DNA from: Polydactylus sextarius
Lineage: Eukaryota; Chordata; Actinopteri; Polynemidae
DNA: 64,000 nucleotides
Direction: 5' to 3'
Assembly: GCA_016801845.1 (NCBI GenBank)
Contig: CM028906.1
Location: 17,740,001 to 17,804,000 of the forward strand
The notes under the pieces were generated by a model. It did no database searches. It was not told the origin of the DNA and saw nothing but the letters and a program-made list of their open reading frames with translations. A program made the position numbers and the translations under genes. Position 1 is the first letter of the stretch, and each line of letters starts with the position of its first letter. Positions 45,561 through 61,300 of this stretch are shown here, piece by piece.

Positions 45561-48500
45561 ACAAGGAATAAAAACATGAATTTGCTATTGTAAGATTGGT
45601 CACGCTTCCCACCATATATCTTAATCAAGACCTCTTGTTGGGCAACAAGCAAAAGCTCCAGGAAATCACTGTTTTCAGTCTTCTTATATTTCACTTTAAC
45701 AGTCTCTGTTCAAGTTGACCTTTCTAACACCTCTATTTTGTGCTGAGCAGGTAGCAGACAATAAGCTTTCATGCTTGTAGGCTCACACTGAACACAATGA
45801 TCATTTTGTTAACACCCCTACTATACTACTACACAGCTTACATTAACAATGGGCCCTATTCTCTACACTTCCGATTCATGACTTCTAATACATCTGATCT
45901 GACAACCAGGAAACAACTACCAGATTGACATTGTCGTTATGATGCAATTGAAATTATTTCTCAATTCCTGTAAGTGTGGAAGGTAAGAAGCTGGCTCTTT
46001 TGAGGTCAACTGCCCATCATGAGCCAATTTCATCATGCCTCAGGCGTGTTCCTGGATAGAGGTGGCATTTTCTTTCTTTCTTATTACCGCCTACACATCC
46101 TCGATGGAATGGAAGGAGATTTAAGGAGATGAGAACTGATGTAATGTCTTGTGACATCCTATCCTCAACAACATCACCCAGGATGGAGGCCAGAGACACG
46201 AGCTCTAGTCCGCACGAATCTGGGAAGCACAGGGTCACAGTGCAGCGACAGCAAGCATCGGTGATGAATGAGTGTAATTTGTAAAGCACAGACATGCTAG
46301 CATTACTACATCAAGCTTTAATAATACTGTATGTTAACAAAGAGCAATGACCTGATGCCTGGGCTCATTAATGACCAATCAAGCGCATGGCAGTGACATA
46401 TCACATTTCCCTGAGGACATACTGTTTCTTTATTTCCCAAACAAACAATCAAACATATTTGCAGCACAACTTGTACTGCAGATATCTAGAATCACGTACC
46501 CACATCTCCGAGAGTCAATTTTTTAATTCATTCCGTTTTGTCACAGTGACAAAATTTGTTTTTACTTATTACCTGATGGACTATAAGTGCTTAATTAGGT
46601 CTATGAAAATTAACCAGGTCTCTTTGGCTTATTTAGATGATTAAACATAAAAAAAAAATCACATATAACCTCCACACAGAGATGTCCACATACAGTAGTC
46701 AGGTTCAAACTCTACTAATGGTGTAAAGCTGACCACTGAGCCTCTGGAGGGTCACGGTCAGGGTTAGGGTGACATGTTTTGTGCTGATGCAGTAAAACTG
46801 TATTTGACCTTTGCTGAGCACTTGCTTTTTTCATGTGACAATTACACCAAGTAAGAACAATAAACCATTCAATCCAATTGCTGCCATAAACACATCATGT
46901 GTTTCGCTTTTGTGTCTCAAGTTTGCTCCACATTCTATGTCTTATTACAATACGATATTACTACTACTGATATTGAAATGAAAACATGCTGTGGTAAATA
47001 TAGCCATCAGATTTATTTAAAACGACACAAAACACCAATATTGATGTTTGGCATCCCCCCATGAGTCCTCAGAGTGTTGCATTTCCCTAGAAATCAATGT
47101 TTGACCCTTGGCCCAGTATCTGACTTTCCGCTTGACTTTGGGGGGAATTCTATCTTCACAGCTGTTAATGTCACATCTTCCGCTCTGCTGCCTCCTCTTC
47201 AAGTATAAATGCTATAATCCTCAATGAGAATTATGGTTATTCTCAACCCAAGAGCTTTACTTAACCCTACGAGCATCTACCAAGCAAACCCCAATGCTCT
47301 ACAACTGAACTCAAAAGGTCAATCTGAACCCATCTTCTCAAAACAATGTTACTAAATCTGCACTCGTATGCCAAATGTAAATACATCCACTTCATGGAGC
47401 TGTTGTTTTCATTACCATGAGCTACAGTAACAATAGTAGAGTGTTCAGGTCTATGAGATCGTAGTGCTTTTTCATGTCATAACAATTTTTGATGTTATAT
47501 TCCAGTGAACTGTAAGCTGGATAAAAATAAAAAATAAAAGAAAACATTCATGACAACCTCTTAAACGTAGGATATGTGTAAATTTTTGGAGGCTTTCATC
47601 TGGCATCATTAAATGCCAGAAAATGTCACCGCAAGCAGTAAACATAGGAGTAAATCCACTGATGTCAACAGCCCGAGGTATTTACAGCCAAGTGGATGCG
47701 AGTGTCTAACCGTTATTTACAGAGGAGCAGCGCTACTGCTTTACAGTTACATAAGGCTGAACACAATGGACTCAATCTAGAAACAAAAACCTGTTGATTG
47801 TGATGAACGCAGAATCTGTTTGAAAAGCATCAGAATCTCACACAAGGCTTGTATGAAGAAACATGTACACGCTGCTGTCTAACTAAATCAATGTGAAAAG
47901 GAAATGACTATGAGTATCGCTAATACCTCGACGCAAAGACACAAAGGCTATCAATCTGTCCTTTCAATCACCAAGAGACTCAGAGAAGATGGCTACTCTG
48001 TGAAAGATTTACAGCTCTAGGTTCTTTGAAAAGAAAGGATTCTCTCAAAGCCTGAAACAGGTGGCATTGTCAGAAATCATTACTTTGCTTTTAAGCTGGA
48101 GCTCGGTGGATCTGAAAAACTAGAAAAGAGATGAGGTGTAAGTGAGATGGCACCTTGACAGGTTGGGTATGGTGGGGAACAGAAATTACAATATGTATAC
48201 CCATCACTGACTTAGTATTATGGAGAAAGGAGAGAAAATGGAAGTATATTTGTCCATTACACCACTTCCCCTGTCAAATCTACATCTATAAATCTTCCAC
48301 TGAAGTTAATGAACTCTGAAGAAAATCCAATGTGACATTTTGATATCTTTTTTTGAATATAAAAATGATGTACAATGTGACAGAGCCACTATTCTTACAT
48401 TTTTTTCTGTGGTTATAGAAGCTTTCATATTATTCAAATGGATTGCATCCTTTGTTCATAGTTTGACTTTTGCTTCATCAACTAGTTGAACAACAAAAGG

Positions 48501-48775
48501 AAAAAGAAATCAACATAATTACCTTTGTAGCTTAGTTAAGAAACTCAGTCCTCCATCTGCTGTTAAAAGATATAAATAGTCCTGAACATATAAAGATATT
48601 ATGTGTATAAAGACGCCATCCGCTGCCAAGTCTTTTCCTGCAGAAATAAAACTCTACACAACTTAATTTAAGAATTTGGGCCACTTGGGCAATTTTACTG
48701 ATCAAGATCAGTTTATTCATTGTGTGGAATACTAAAGAAATCAATTGTATTCTTTTTAGTGTGGCTTAGAGCTTT
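45561..48775. other. Gene-free stretch
   Basis: Unique AT-rich DNA. Blocks at 46310..46430 and 47590..47770 have a compact, repeat-free look and could be conserved noncoding DNA. No exon supported. Confidence 0.55.
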
Positions 48776-48892
48776 AAAAAAAAAAAAAAAAAAAATCAGT
48801 AAAAGTTATCCAAAGCATTGAAAAATCAATATTCTCACTAAAACGATGAATAAACAATGTGACAATTTCAGAACACACACACACACACACAC
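48776..48892. repeat. Poly-A run and (AC)n microsatellite
   Basis: A run of about nineteen A (48777..48795) is followed 78 bases later by ten AC units (48873..48892). Confidence 0.9.
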
Positions 48893-49074
48893 TTTAGTGA
48901 GAATTTATTGCAAGTTTCAACTCATTGTTAACTTTTCTGTCCTACAACTCTACTGTTTGGTTCATTCCCAGCTATAATATCATGATTGTGGTTTGCAGCA
49001 GGTGACTGGTGACAATGAAAAGTAAAAAAAGAACATTGTACGTGCATCACATACATTCAAACACAGTTGTTTAA

Positions 49075-49310
49075 CTAACTGCTGAACTTTGTAGAGCACT
49101 GAAGCAGTTAGTAGCTAAAGAGACAGATATTACCATCAGGAAATGGTAGAGACCAAAAACAGAGCTAAAAGAAACATAACTTTTGGATTGACACTGACCA
49201 TGTGGATAAAAACATATATTGTTCCTCTGTAAATGTGCTTGATGTGAAACTAGTACTTAGTAATTTGGAGCTAACAAGTCAGTAGCTGCCAAAATCATCT
49301 TAAAAGGTGA
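49075..49310. repeat. Teleost interspersed repeat, short copy
   Basis: AGTTAGTAGCTAAAGAGACA, GGTAGAGACCAAAAACAGAG and GTAATTTGGAGCTAACAAGT match the same theme as 45090..45560. No termini visible. Confidence 0.45.
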
Positions 49311-49691
49311 TGTTGTGTTGTTATTGCGGTTTCATGTGACATGTGTTCCCTGACCTTGGCTAGGGCTTGCAGACTCCACAGTTCATAACACATGCTTTAC
49401 ATTTAATGCTTGCAGATAGCATTGTTTTTAAGCAAGTTTTACAAAAGAAAAATTGCATGCATTGTGGCATGTGTAGGAATGATCCGGAGTTTGACCCATA
49501 CAAGGGATTTCTGCATTGATTCTGTTCTTCTGATATCTTCTCTTGGGAGTCCCCCCAGATTTATGGAAGTCCAACAAAGTAACTGGAACACCCTCCTAAA
49601 TCATGTCCTTGAGGAGAGGATTTGTGTGAGCCTTGGCGAATTTCACTGAATACCAATTTGATGTATTCTGTTTTATGTAGCCTAACCAAAT

Positions 49692-49921
49692 TAGGGCTGC
49701 ATAGTATAGGGAAAACACAATATGATTTGCTATAAATAAACAAATACTTATAGAAGTGGCTATGCATGTAAAATGTTCTCATGAAATAGAAATTAAATGT
49801 ATTTCATTCATCATGCAGCGTGCATCCACAGTATATATCACAGTTCAAGCAGACTTTTGTGATATGGATATTGCCCATGTTGATGGACAATATCACAATG
49901 ACAATATATTGTGCAATCCTA
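49692..49921. mobile_element. hAT-type MITE with termini and 8-bp target duplication
   Basis: The left end TAGGGCTGCA and the right end TTGTGCAATCCTA form imperfect terminal inverted repeats of the hAT TAGGG type. Flanks AACCAAAT (49684..49691) and AACCAAAC (49922..49929) match at 7 of 8 positions, the duplication length expected for hAT. The interior is 230 bp, rich in GATATTG/CAATATC, noncoding, and resembles the fish 'AGGGCTGCACGATAT' repeat group. Confidence 0.8.
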
Positions 49922-49929
49922 AACCAAAC

Positions 49930-50620
49930 ACTACTTGGTTAGCCCATGTTCAAAGCCTGTGTGTTTATGAGTGTGTGTGCATGCGCAAACCAATCCAGAG
50001 GCGCTTCATTTTCTTGGCTGATGACTACAAACAAAGCAAGAAATGCTTCTATAATAAGACACATATGCAGAGCGTGGTAATCAATGCAATTGCCTAACAA
50101 AGGGCATGGTACAGTACATGTGCAGCACACCAATGTCTACATATCAAACCCTCACACAAAGATCTAAAGGAAGAATAATCCTAGGACATTAATCCCAGCA
50201 TGTTGAGTAATTCCAACCTACAAACTCTGGATTTACACTAAAATCTACAAACACATGTAACACACACACACATACTACATATACTACAGTACAGCTTAAT
50301 GCACTGTGCACATGCACACGTGCATGCTTGAAGGCTTATACACACACAAACACAGACACACACACACACACACACACACAAGCACACCAACACACACAGG
50401 GCTTACGCTAATCTGTGGCTAGCTGCCTCTGGCACTAATGAAGTCATGCTGCTTCTCCATGATGAAAACACTTTAAGACATAACACGAATATACCTCTCA
50501 TAGAAAACACACAGATTCTGCACACACATGTCAACGACAGAAATACATACTGTACAAGCAAAGGTTCATTCCTTTTAATTCCTCATGTGATCTCCCTATC
50601 TCTGCCATCCACTTTCTTTA

Positions 50621-50622
<2 letters not shown>
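49930..50622. other. Gene-free stretch with CA microsatellites
   Basis: Interrupted CA runs at 50260..50274 and 50341..50398; otherwise unremarkable. Confidence 0.7.

Positions 50623-50674
<52 letters not shown>
50623..50674. repeat. (GT)26 microsatellite, perfect
   Basis: Twenty-six uninterrupted GT units; the Cys/Val open frames through it are artefacts. Confidence 0.98.
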
Positions 50675-50676
<2 letters not shown>

Positions 50677-53570
50677 ACTCATACACAATGTATATGTCTC
50701 TATTTGTGTCATCACATCCACATTTGTCTTTCCATATAAATTACCTCTATATTTCTATATTACTGCTTTCCATATTCCATACCTCTTACAGAGGTGTACC
50801 ATCAGCTAAAGCTAGATATACACATCATCAACAGAAATGGAAGTGATATCTTGCCTTACATATCTAAACAGTTTTACGTCCCATAAAGGTTTAAATGCTG
50901 CCTGTTTGCATTAATCTTAAACTTTACCGCCCTCTTGTGTGCAGGCTAATGTCACTGGAAGCTAGGTTTCAGTATCAGTCTCTCCTTTCTGTCATTTTCA
51001 TGGGCGTGGCCATTCCTGGCTGCGTTCGTCTCCACTTGCCTATCAGGGAAAGCAACTACTTGTATGCATATAAGTGTAGCTGCTTCTGTGCCCTAGCTTC
51101 CTGTGTTAGTTTGTGTGAGTACGTGTCTCAGAGGAGTCTTTTGGCAGCAGATACCAACCGCTAAATCTCATTCTCGTTCACTCCTCCATCAATCAGAGGC
51201 AGAAAAACTAGAGTTGAGAAAAACCTCTTTCTCTGACTATGTTATCACAATGTGCTAGAAGTGGGAGGAAGGGAGAAGGAGGATTTCTGTCCTAATCCAT
51301 GACTTCTGTGTGTGTTTGTGTGTGTGTGTATTTGATGCCTGTGCTATATATCTATGCATAAAGTATGAGAATATGCACACCGTACAGTGTGTAAACACAT
51401 ATGACTCTGGGACTCTGAATGTGTGACATTATTCTGGTGTGTGTGTGTGTACAGTATACAGTAGGTGTGTGCCTTTGATGCTTGTGCAAAAAAGTGTGTC
51501 TCTCTGAACACGTTTGTGCTCTGGCTTGTTGATATTCTGCACAGTGTGCAGACAGGCTCCCAGCCCAGCGACACCTGGTCATGCTTCAGAGCGTCAGGCC
51601 TCTGTGGAACACCCCTGCGAGGTCTTCCTGACAGCCTGACACCAACAAACACTGACACACCAACACACACCACCACCACAAGATCTGGTCCACAGTCCAT
51701 CTCCACAGGCACTTTTTAAGTGTTTTAAAATATTGGTTCATGTTTTTTTACTTGCAGAAGAAAATGCATGATGGCATTGCGACTCAGGTGCATGTGGGCA
51801 ATGTTATTAGAGACAGCAAATAATGAATGTTACATAACATCCAATAACAATGTAAGTGGGGAAGAAATGGCATTTGGTATTTCTCGGGGTTGTTCAGCTC
51901 AGTGTCCAGAACTGGTATTCAGCTTACTGTCATATATTACAAAGAAAATCTGCTAGAACTAGATTTTTTTTTCTTTGAAAAAAAAATGGATAAACTGATT
52001 TTGATTCATCAAAATAGTTGAGTAATTCAGCCCCAATCTATTAATTGTGAGAGCTCTCATATTATATCAACACAGAGGGTAATTTCATTGTGTGCTGTGT
52101 GCTCAATGACGCTTCAACAAGATAAATCTAAGATAAAGTAAGAATAGGCTTTTATTTTGAATAGGTATACACTTGTCTAATTCAAACAGCTGAAGCCTCA
52201 TATTAACTTAATTAAATTTTTGGATACATTTTCTTCCATCTTTTATGCTGAATGTGCATTAGGAACAGGTCTTTTAAAAACCAGTATGAACAAGAGGTAT
52301 TACAGCAGAAACAAAAAGCTGTTTCAATATTCTTATGGGCACCTCACAATTCTTCTCAGACAACTTTAAAAAACTGTGACCCTATCCTTTAAAGTGATAT
52401 CCCAGTGAAAATTTGATGCTTTAGTATGAAATATTCATAAGCTAAGCTGTAGGCTGTTTTATTCTTCTATAGAATAGAATCACTGAGGTTTGAATGTGTT
52501 TTGGGAAAAAACTGAAGGTCAATTTTCTACAGGTGAGATAAAGAGATCATCATTATTTATTCATCACATAACTTCATTGTTTCATAGTAGAGAGTTAGAT
52601 ATTGGCTGGAGTATTACTTTATGTAGTGAGGCTCTATTGCTTGCCACAAGATGTCTTGATTTAATTGCTTAACATGGCCATTGCATATACTTTTGAAGAA
52701 AATTAGCAAGTTATATTTAAAACCTCATGTTTGTGTAAAGACCACTTTACTAGAACTACACCAATAAATGCCTCTAGAACAGTCATGTCATACGCAAATG
52801 CTAATAAATGATTTAATGATGTCTGTAGGTGTGGTTACACTTTAATGTATTATTCATTGAGATAATACATACCAGTGTCCATAGTCTGGTAGTCTTAAGA
52901 GCCCAAGATTTTGAATATCAGAAATGAAAATAACATGTCAGAATGAGTTTAAAAGATAGAGCTTATAAATGCACAAATAACAGCCTTTCTGACATTTAGA
53001 CATGGTGTTACTTCTTTTTCAAAATAAACAAGTAAAACACTTAAGTGCACACAAAATAAAAAGCTCTTCTTAACCCTTCATTCGGTTAAATTTTTTTATG
53101 ATATGGTACATCCTACCACAACAGAAAGCGAGGAAAGGAGTCCATCTTCAGAAATTAACAATCTGTCCATTTCCAAGGACCAGCAGGTTGGCTTGCCATT
53201 CAGTTAACCAGAATCTCCATTCTTCCATGGACACAGTCCCGCATCAAACTGCCACCAAGCTGTTACCAAAACAGACCTACAGACAGATTTGAACAAACAT
53301 TATCAATCATACACTTTCTCATAGGTTATAACAAACCGAAACATCTCCAGACATCAATACAAACTAAAACTTACATTTTATGTAAGTTTTATATTGTTGC
53401 AGTATAAGCTGTTTTACATCTTAATTCAATATAAAATAACAGGTGACATTTTTGATTTTAAGTAATAATTTCAAGTGTATTCAGACAGTATAAAGACCGG
53501 GTCTTATTAAAACATAATTCCCAAATTAAAATAAGATATGCTTATGAGTATCAATGATAGTGTGGAACAG
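50675..53570. other. Gene-free stretch
   Basis: Short GT runs occur near 51307..51330 and 51437..51452. A GC-balanced unique patch lies at 50990..51200. No gene or recognised repeat. The overlapping frames near 51344..51719 are simple-sequence derived. Confidence 0.55.
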
Positions 53571-53571
53571 T

Positions 53572-53623
53572 AAAAAAAAAAAAAAAAAAAGAAAGAAAGA
53601 AAGAAAGAAAGAAAAAAAAAAAA
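53572..53623. repeat. (A)n-(GAAA)n purine tract
   Basis: Nineteen A, then about six to eight GAAA units, then a second A run: a pure purine tract of 52 bases. Confidence 0.95.
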
Positions 53624-55151
53624 CAAGACGGACTCTGCTCACAAATGACAGTGGGTTGCTAACCATGCCACGTGTGCTAACATTATTAGCGCAAGTCTAT
53701 TACTATTTCAATTGTATCAACCAGCTTAACTGCTAGCGGCTTTTTCAGTTCTGTGTTTCCGTCAATTGACACTTCCATCAACACATAACAGGATTCATTT
53801 TACTCACATCGGGTTATTTTACCTCCCGAAACATCAAACCAGCTGATTCTGTGAATTTACAACAGTGTCGGTACACGAAAGTCTGTCACAGCTGTTTGTA
53901 TTTGCGTCTTGACAATCTGCCGCACACCTGCCAAGTTATCAATGAACAAACGAGAGCTGCGCTGATTGGCTACTCTGCTTCACAGTTGATCACCTGATTG
54001 GTTGCATTCATCATAAATCATGGTAACTGATTAACCCTTTACATTCCTTTCAAAATCCTATATTTTCACTTCCTGTATCGTTTGAAGCCAGGATCACGTT
54101 ACTAAGCCAAGTCCATTGTATCTTTTAGAATAATTTAGCAATTTAAAATGGACCCTAAGTCAATTCAGTGTTTATCTAAAAATGCAAAACACGCAAAGAA
54201 AATCTTTAAGTCCTTGACAAGTTTGGTAAATAGAGGTTGGACACATTAAGACATAACTAATCTATGAGACATGACAGAGATAATATGAAAATCTCTGTAA
54301 ATGCAAATAACATTACTGATAGGAGCCAATTTTGTCTTGACAACAGATCCACCCCAGAAGTCATCTTCAGTCGGAGGAGTTTCACATTAAAAAGGAAAGG
54401 AAGGACATGATTAATATTCTCATCACTGAAAGGAAGTTTGCCAAGTTGCAGACCATCAAAGAGGAATCAATCTGAGCCTCCACAGTTTCCAGGGCTCAGC
54501 TCCAATGTAATAAAATGGAAGAGGTATTTATCACCCAGGACCTAACTGTATACCCTCTGCAGCAACGGTGTTCAGCTGTCTCTTTCTCAACCTGTCTTTG
54601 ACTCTAACATACAGATATCACCTTCATCTCACATGAACACTGCACTCAAATATAGCATGATAGCAGAGATGATCACATCATGTGGTCAGGACAGGGCACA
54701 TTTCCTCTTTCACACCTCATCCCTTATTCTTCCACTTTTAAAATCACTCAGTGGAGCCCGTTATTCATGGGTTATATGCCTAGGCTGGGTGTTTGTCATT
54801 ATCTATTCCCCTGCTCATGAATGCACAATGCATGTGCTCATCTTAAAGGGGATAATTTAAATATTCTAAGAATACTGGAGTGCACATAATGGAAATGCAT
54901 CCATCAGGAATAATTAGTGTTAAAGAAGAGAGGTCAATGAATTATACCTGTTAACGTTTAGTCCAACTCGGTTTCAAGAGTCAAACCGTACAGAAAGATC
55001 CAAGTCTCATATTCAGAAAATAGCATGTATCAAAAAAGCTCTTGGTACGCATAAAGACAACCAGGAAAAAACATGAAGACTACTGTTAAAAAAATATAAT
55101 TCTGTCTACAACAAATGTGCTGAGGGAAATCACAGCCAATACAGAACAAAG

Positions 55152-55157
<6 letters not shown>
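53624..55157. other. Gene-free stretch; GC-richer patch with CCAAT boxes at 53640-54010
   Basis: About 370 bp after the purine tract is richer in CpG, with two inverted CCAAT boxes (GATTGG at 53965..53970 and 53997..54002), and could be a promoter or an unrecognised transposon. No exon or transcript structure supports a promoter. The rest is unique AT-rich DNA. Confidence 0.4.

Positions 55158-55223
<66 letters not shown>
55158..55223. repeat. (TA)33 microsatellite, perfect
   Basis: Sixty-six bases of uninterrupted alternating TA; prone to cruciform extrusion and to length change. Confidence 0.98.
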
Positions 55224-56754
<1,531 letters not shown>

Positions 56755-58339
56755 GTTACAGGTTAACTGCTGTACCTAGATACTCCAATGAAGAGTCCTC
56801 TGTGTCACTGGAACTGATGTTACTCTATATTATCTCTTGATGGAATAAGGAGCCAGGTAGACAGATACAGACGGGGACACAGACAGAAGACAGCTGTCTA
56901 AAGAAGAGGTCCCTGTCAATAGCTGGACAGAGTAGAGTAGACTTCCCATCAGTTCAGTCCTGTGGGAGTGAAGGAGAGGCTCAGAGTGGAAAGAGGCCAT
57001 AACTGTGTCTCAGCTGATCAATACACTCTGAGAGGATCGATCACCATGGTCCCCATCAGCCACTAGATGAGCAACCTAACCCAAAGTCTATGATCACAAA
57101 CCCTGACTCAAGAGAGGCCTCAACAGTGACCCCTGTGATGACTCATTCTGGGCCAGATTTTGCAGTCTCCAATCCACTCAAGCTTTTGGCTGAGGAGTCA
57201 TACCTTCAGGAGGCCAAGTGAGAATGAAATACAAACCACATGCCAAATGCTGGCAAATAAATGCTGGCTATATATTTAATTAATTCACAAATTTATGTGA
57301 CAAAGTTACATTAGAAAACACAAGGAAATCAGTTGGATTGCACACTTGATGTTTGGATTGATTATGTATTTGGGTTTGCAATGCCTGATGGATGCAATGA
57401 CTACTCCCACTAACAATGTCACATCAGCTCTGTCAAGTAAATACTTCTGATACTCAGCTGCACACAGTCACCTCTGCACTAAATGCCATGCAACAGCACC
57501 ACAGCTTAATAGCATGACGATACGTTGCCAGATCTGACCAAGGACAACTTCTGGATAATCTTGGCTTCCCTCTTTTTTTTACTACCTGGGCACAGCTGGG
57601 TAAGGGACAGAGTGAAAATAGTGGTGGTTCAGTGCCATATGTTAATACAGAATTTCTCCATTAAGCCATTAGCCGTGAGCTATCAAGATTGTTTGGCCAG
57701 AGTCTGGAGAATTAAAACTTGCTGTGATGCAAAATGGAGTCGGGACAGGAGACAGTGTAGGAGTCACCTGATCCACTGATACATCAACAGTCCCCAAGGA
57801 ATAGCCATAATTAGCTTGAAGACATGCTCTAAAAGCATTTTAATTTAATCAAAACATTGAATACTCACAGGAATCTACAATCTGCAAAGTAACACAGGGA
57901 AACTGTATAATCTCTCTCACACACTCACAACACGTCCACATAAATAAACATTTATATGCATATTTATTTTGTCCACCACTTCTTTATTCCTCCGGCTGTA
58001 TTCACCAAAATCAGGTACATTCCATAGTCTCTCATATTTTGATGGCTAACACTCTGAGTTTATAGTGTCTGTTTGCATTTCCACAGAGTTTCAATCTGCT
58101 AACACTCAAAGTATTGGGCACCTCACCTGGTTGAGTTCCTACTGCATCAGGTCAGGCCCTTTGCTGCATGTCACCGCCTCTGTCTATCTCTCTGTGGTTA
58201 TCTCTCTGTGCAAAATGAAGGCAAAATGCCACAAAAACAAATCTTTTTGTGATGAAAGGCTACTAAAAGCTTGAAACAACATGTAACCTCTCCTGCTGTG
58301 TTAGGGGCACATTTTGTTGTTTTCTGGCCCCATGGTCTC
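56755..58339. other. Gene-free stretch
   Basis: Unique DNA; 57480..57840 is a compact repeat-free block containing GCCATAATTAGCTTG and may be regulatory. No exon supported. Confidence 0.55.
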
Positions 58340-58371
58340 CATTACCCACAGACAATAGTCTGTGGGTAATG
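58340..58371. repeat. Perfect hairpin, 14-bp arms, 4-nt loop
   Basis: Left arm CATTACCCACAGAC (58340..58353), loop AATA, right arm GTCTGTGGGTAATG (58358..58371), exactly complementary. There is no T-run after it, and no surrounding element is recognised. Confidence 0.9.
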
Positions 58372-61300
58372 AGTCAGCTGCTCACAACAGTCTAACAGAG
58401 TCAAAGTAGTAGAGATTTACCTGACATGTTTGATAATACATCAGCTCTCACCTACCATCCCTAGGCTGAGGACATGCAACAATTTCCTCTTCTGAATGAA
58501 CCATATTGTTCAATTTTATTCTAAATGGCTTTTGGGGTGTAGTGGTGGATCACACACATGGCCTACACACACTCCTCAGGTGCTGGGTAGCTCCCCTCTG
58601 CTCACATGTGTGTGTGTGTGTGCTTAGAGACAAAATGGGAATCACTTTTAAGGTGGTAAACGTTGTGGTGAGAACGCATTTAAGCAAGACAGTAAGTATC
58701 ATTGGTCTTTTGGTTTCCCACACAGCCTCTATCAGAATGTAAAGCAGAACATTTTCAATAGTATTTGCAACTAACATATGTTTATTGAATGCATCATCTT
58801 CAAGCTATTTGTAATTACAGATTTTACACAAGTCCAGTGAATGCATCATTTACAAACTATCTTTAGTTGGGCGGCTGCGCACAGGTGCGTCATGGCGCAC
58901 AGGTGCAGTACACGTTCAGTAAGTTGTGGACAAACGTGAAAATGGTAGTGTGCATGTGCTTGTAAGATTTCCAAATGTTTGACGTTGCACTGACTGGAGC
59001 TGTCAGTGTTACCAGCGGAAAGAAAAGTGTCAAGCCACCAAAGGAGGCGTTATCAGCCGGAGAAAATGCCATCGTTGCCCCCAAAGTAAGATGAACGACA
59101 CCAGTGAGTTAGCAACACAACTTAGTTGATTATTATTATATGGAAAATATGTTCTGAAATAGTTAACGTTATATCAGTTATGTCTCAGAGCCATCGCTTG
59201 TAATCTGAGATGAATACACTGCGGCGTATGGTTATGAGCTTTTTAGGCCACCACCTGTACAAGTTTGATGGCGACGGCTGAGAGACTATGCAAAGATACA
59301 ACTCATCAAAGCTGCTGTAGCTCAAGTAAAACTCGTGATGACTGGTGATAGAGAGGATATGTAAAAATAAATAAATAAATCAGACAGCTAAGTTCACAGT
59401 GTTAATATTGTCATTAGACTTGGTTTAATGCTTCGTTTGACCCAGATTTAATGAAAAGGGACATTTAAACTGGGTTTTTTTAGGAAGATCGAGTGCAATG
59501 CTCTTGAAAATGATTTGATCTTTTCATTGGTGACTGTTTTTGCATTTGGTGGAATTATGAGACAATTATTAAGACCTTGTTTTGACAAAGTATGACTGTG
59601 ACTTTGTTATGGGGCTGAGATTTTGAGTTTGTTGCCTAACGTCAAGCTTTGCTTGTTGTCAATGGATGGAGTGGCTTCTTTAGTTTCCTAGGCTACCCAA
59701 CATGTGGGTGTGGAGTGAGCAGACTTACATAGTAGGTCTTTGTCTAGTTCTTGTATTATTTCTGTCACTAAATGAGTCTTAATTTGCTACTTGCAATATT
59801 GCTTGTATTTCATTTCTATTCTTGTTTTGGTGATATTAAGGCCTCTTTTTTCTAGAAACAGCTGAACAAATGGTGAAAACTGCATTATTAACAATTATGG
59901 AATTTAATAAAATGGCTACATTAAGGAAACATTAGCTGCAACTAGATTATTTAAATGAACATTAGTGAATTGGGTGCAAAGGAAAGAAGATGTGAATTTG
60001 AATTATGAAGTAAAATGTTTACAGAGAAAGAAAACACAACAGCAACTGAACAGAACCTTTGTGAATATATTTCTACTTGTCTTTTACTGCTTTCACAAGT
60101 CAGTGGTTGTGGGTAGTTTACATGCATTGCGTTTACTGCCAATCTCCCCACCCCATTGATTTCCTTGGTATAGATTTCTCTCGCCTTGTTAGAGGGTTTA
60201 CTCTCGCATGTACATGTGGCATAGTACCAGTAGAAAAAAAAATCTGTTGTGCAGTTTTTGATCTGCCTCTGCAATGGATACTAAATAAAGGACAACATAA
60301 AAATGTGTTGCAAGTGATAAGTTTGCTCAGTATTGGTAGTCTCATGGGAGCTGCCATTAACCACAATCCTCTTAAATTACATATTTATTGAGTGTAGCAA
60401 AGGGATAACAGCTGCTCAGTTCTAAATGCTAGCAAACTGCTCCATCTCTCCGTCCAGTATTCATCCATATTTGGAATACTCTTTTAATGCATGTCAATAA
60501 ACCTCGTACAAGTGTAGTGTGGCTGGAAATGCGCCAGCAGGGCCTCTATAAGGGACCATTGACTGTATTGTCAAGGGTCAAAGTTGAAGATTCCACTATA
60601 ATGATAAACACTGTGTTACTGCTGCAGATTCTACACAGGGGAAATCTGAGGCTTGAATTTGGGATTGTCAGAGTCTATTTCTGCTCACCAAGCACATCTC
60701 CTTACATCAATCAACGTCCCTTTCCCCCTAGCGTCTCTTCCCTCGAGTGGGCTTTCCTTTGCCCTCAAACAGTCATACATAAAACCCATACAAACAAATA
60801 TACACAGATACACACACACACATACTAACACAGCAGGACCCTGAAGTGCGGCTTTCCCATTGCCCCTGCACACACGAAGTAGCATGTCAGCTCTGATTAT
60901 CAGTACTGTTCGCTGCTTGCTTCAGGAGCTTCTATTTTAGATCTGTTTTTCCTCTTTGCAAGTGAGCACGCAAACACAGACTTTGCTTACATTTGTCATT
61001 TCTATATTTTCTGTTTATTAGAAATACATGCTGTGCCCTCACCCGAGTCACGATCTGTTACACAAGTGAAATGGACACCTTATATTGTATCTGAACAGAG
61101 GGACATGGTATTACATAATATTTTCAAAAATATTACGTAATATTGTGATCTGATGGGATAGGCCAGTATAAATGAGATGACCAACTGAATGAACATAATG
61201 ATAATATTTACCTATGTATGTGCCAATACGATATGTCTGAGCTAGGCTGATATGGACTGATAAATTGGTCGAGGGTGTAGTAAAACACAGCCAGAGATAA

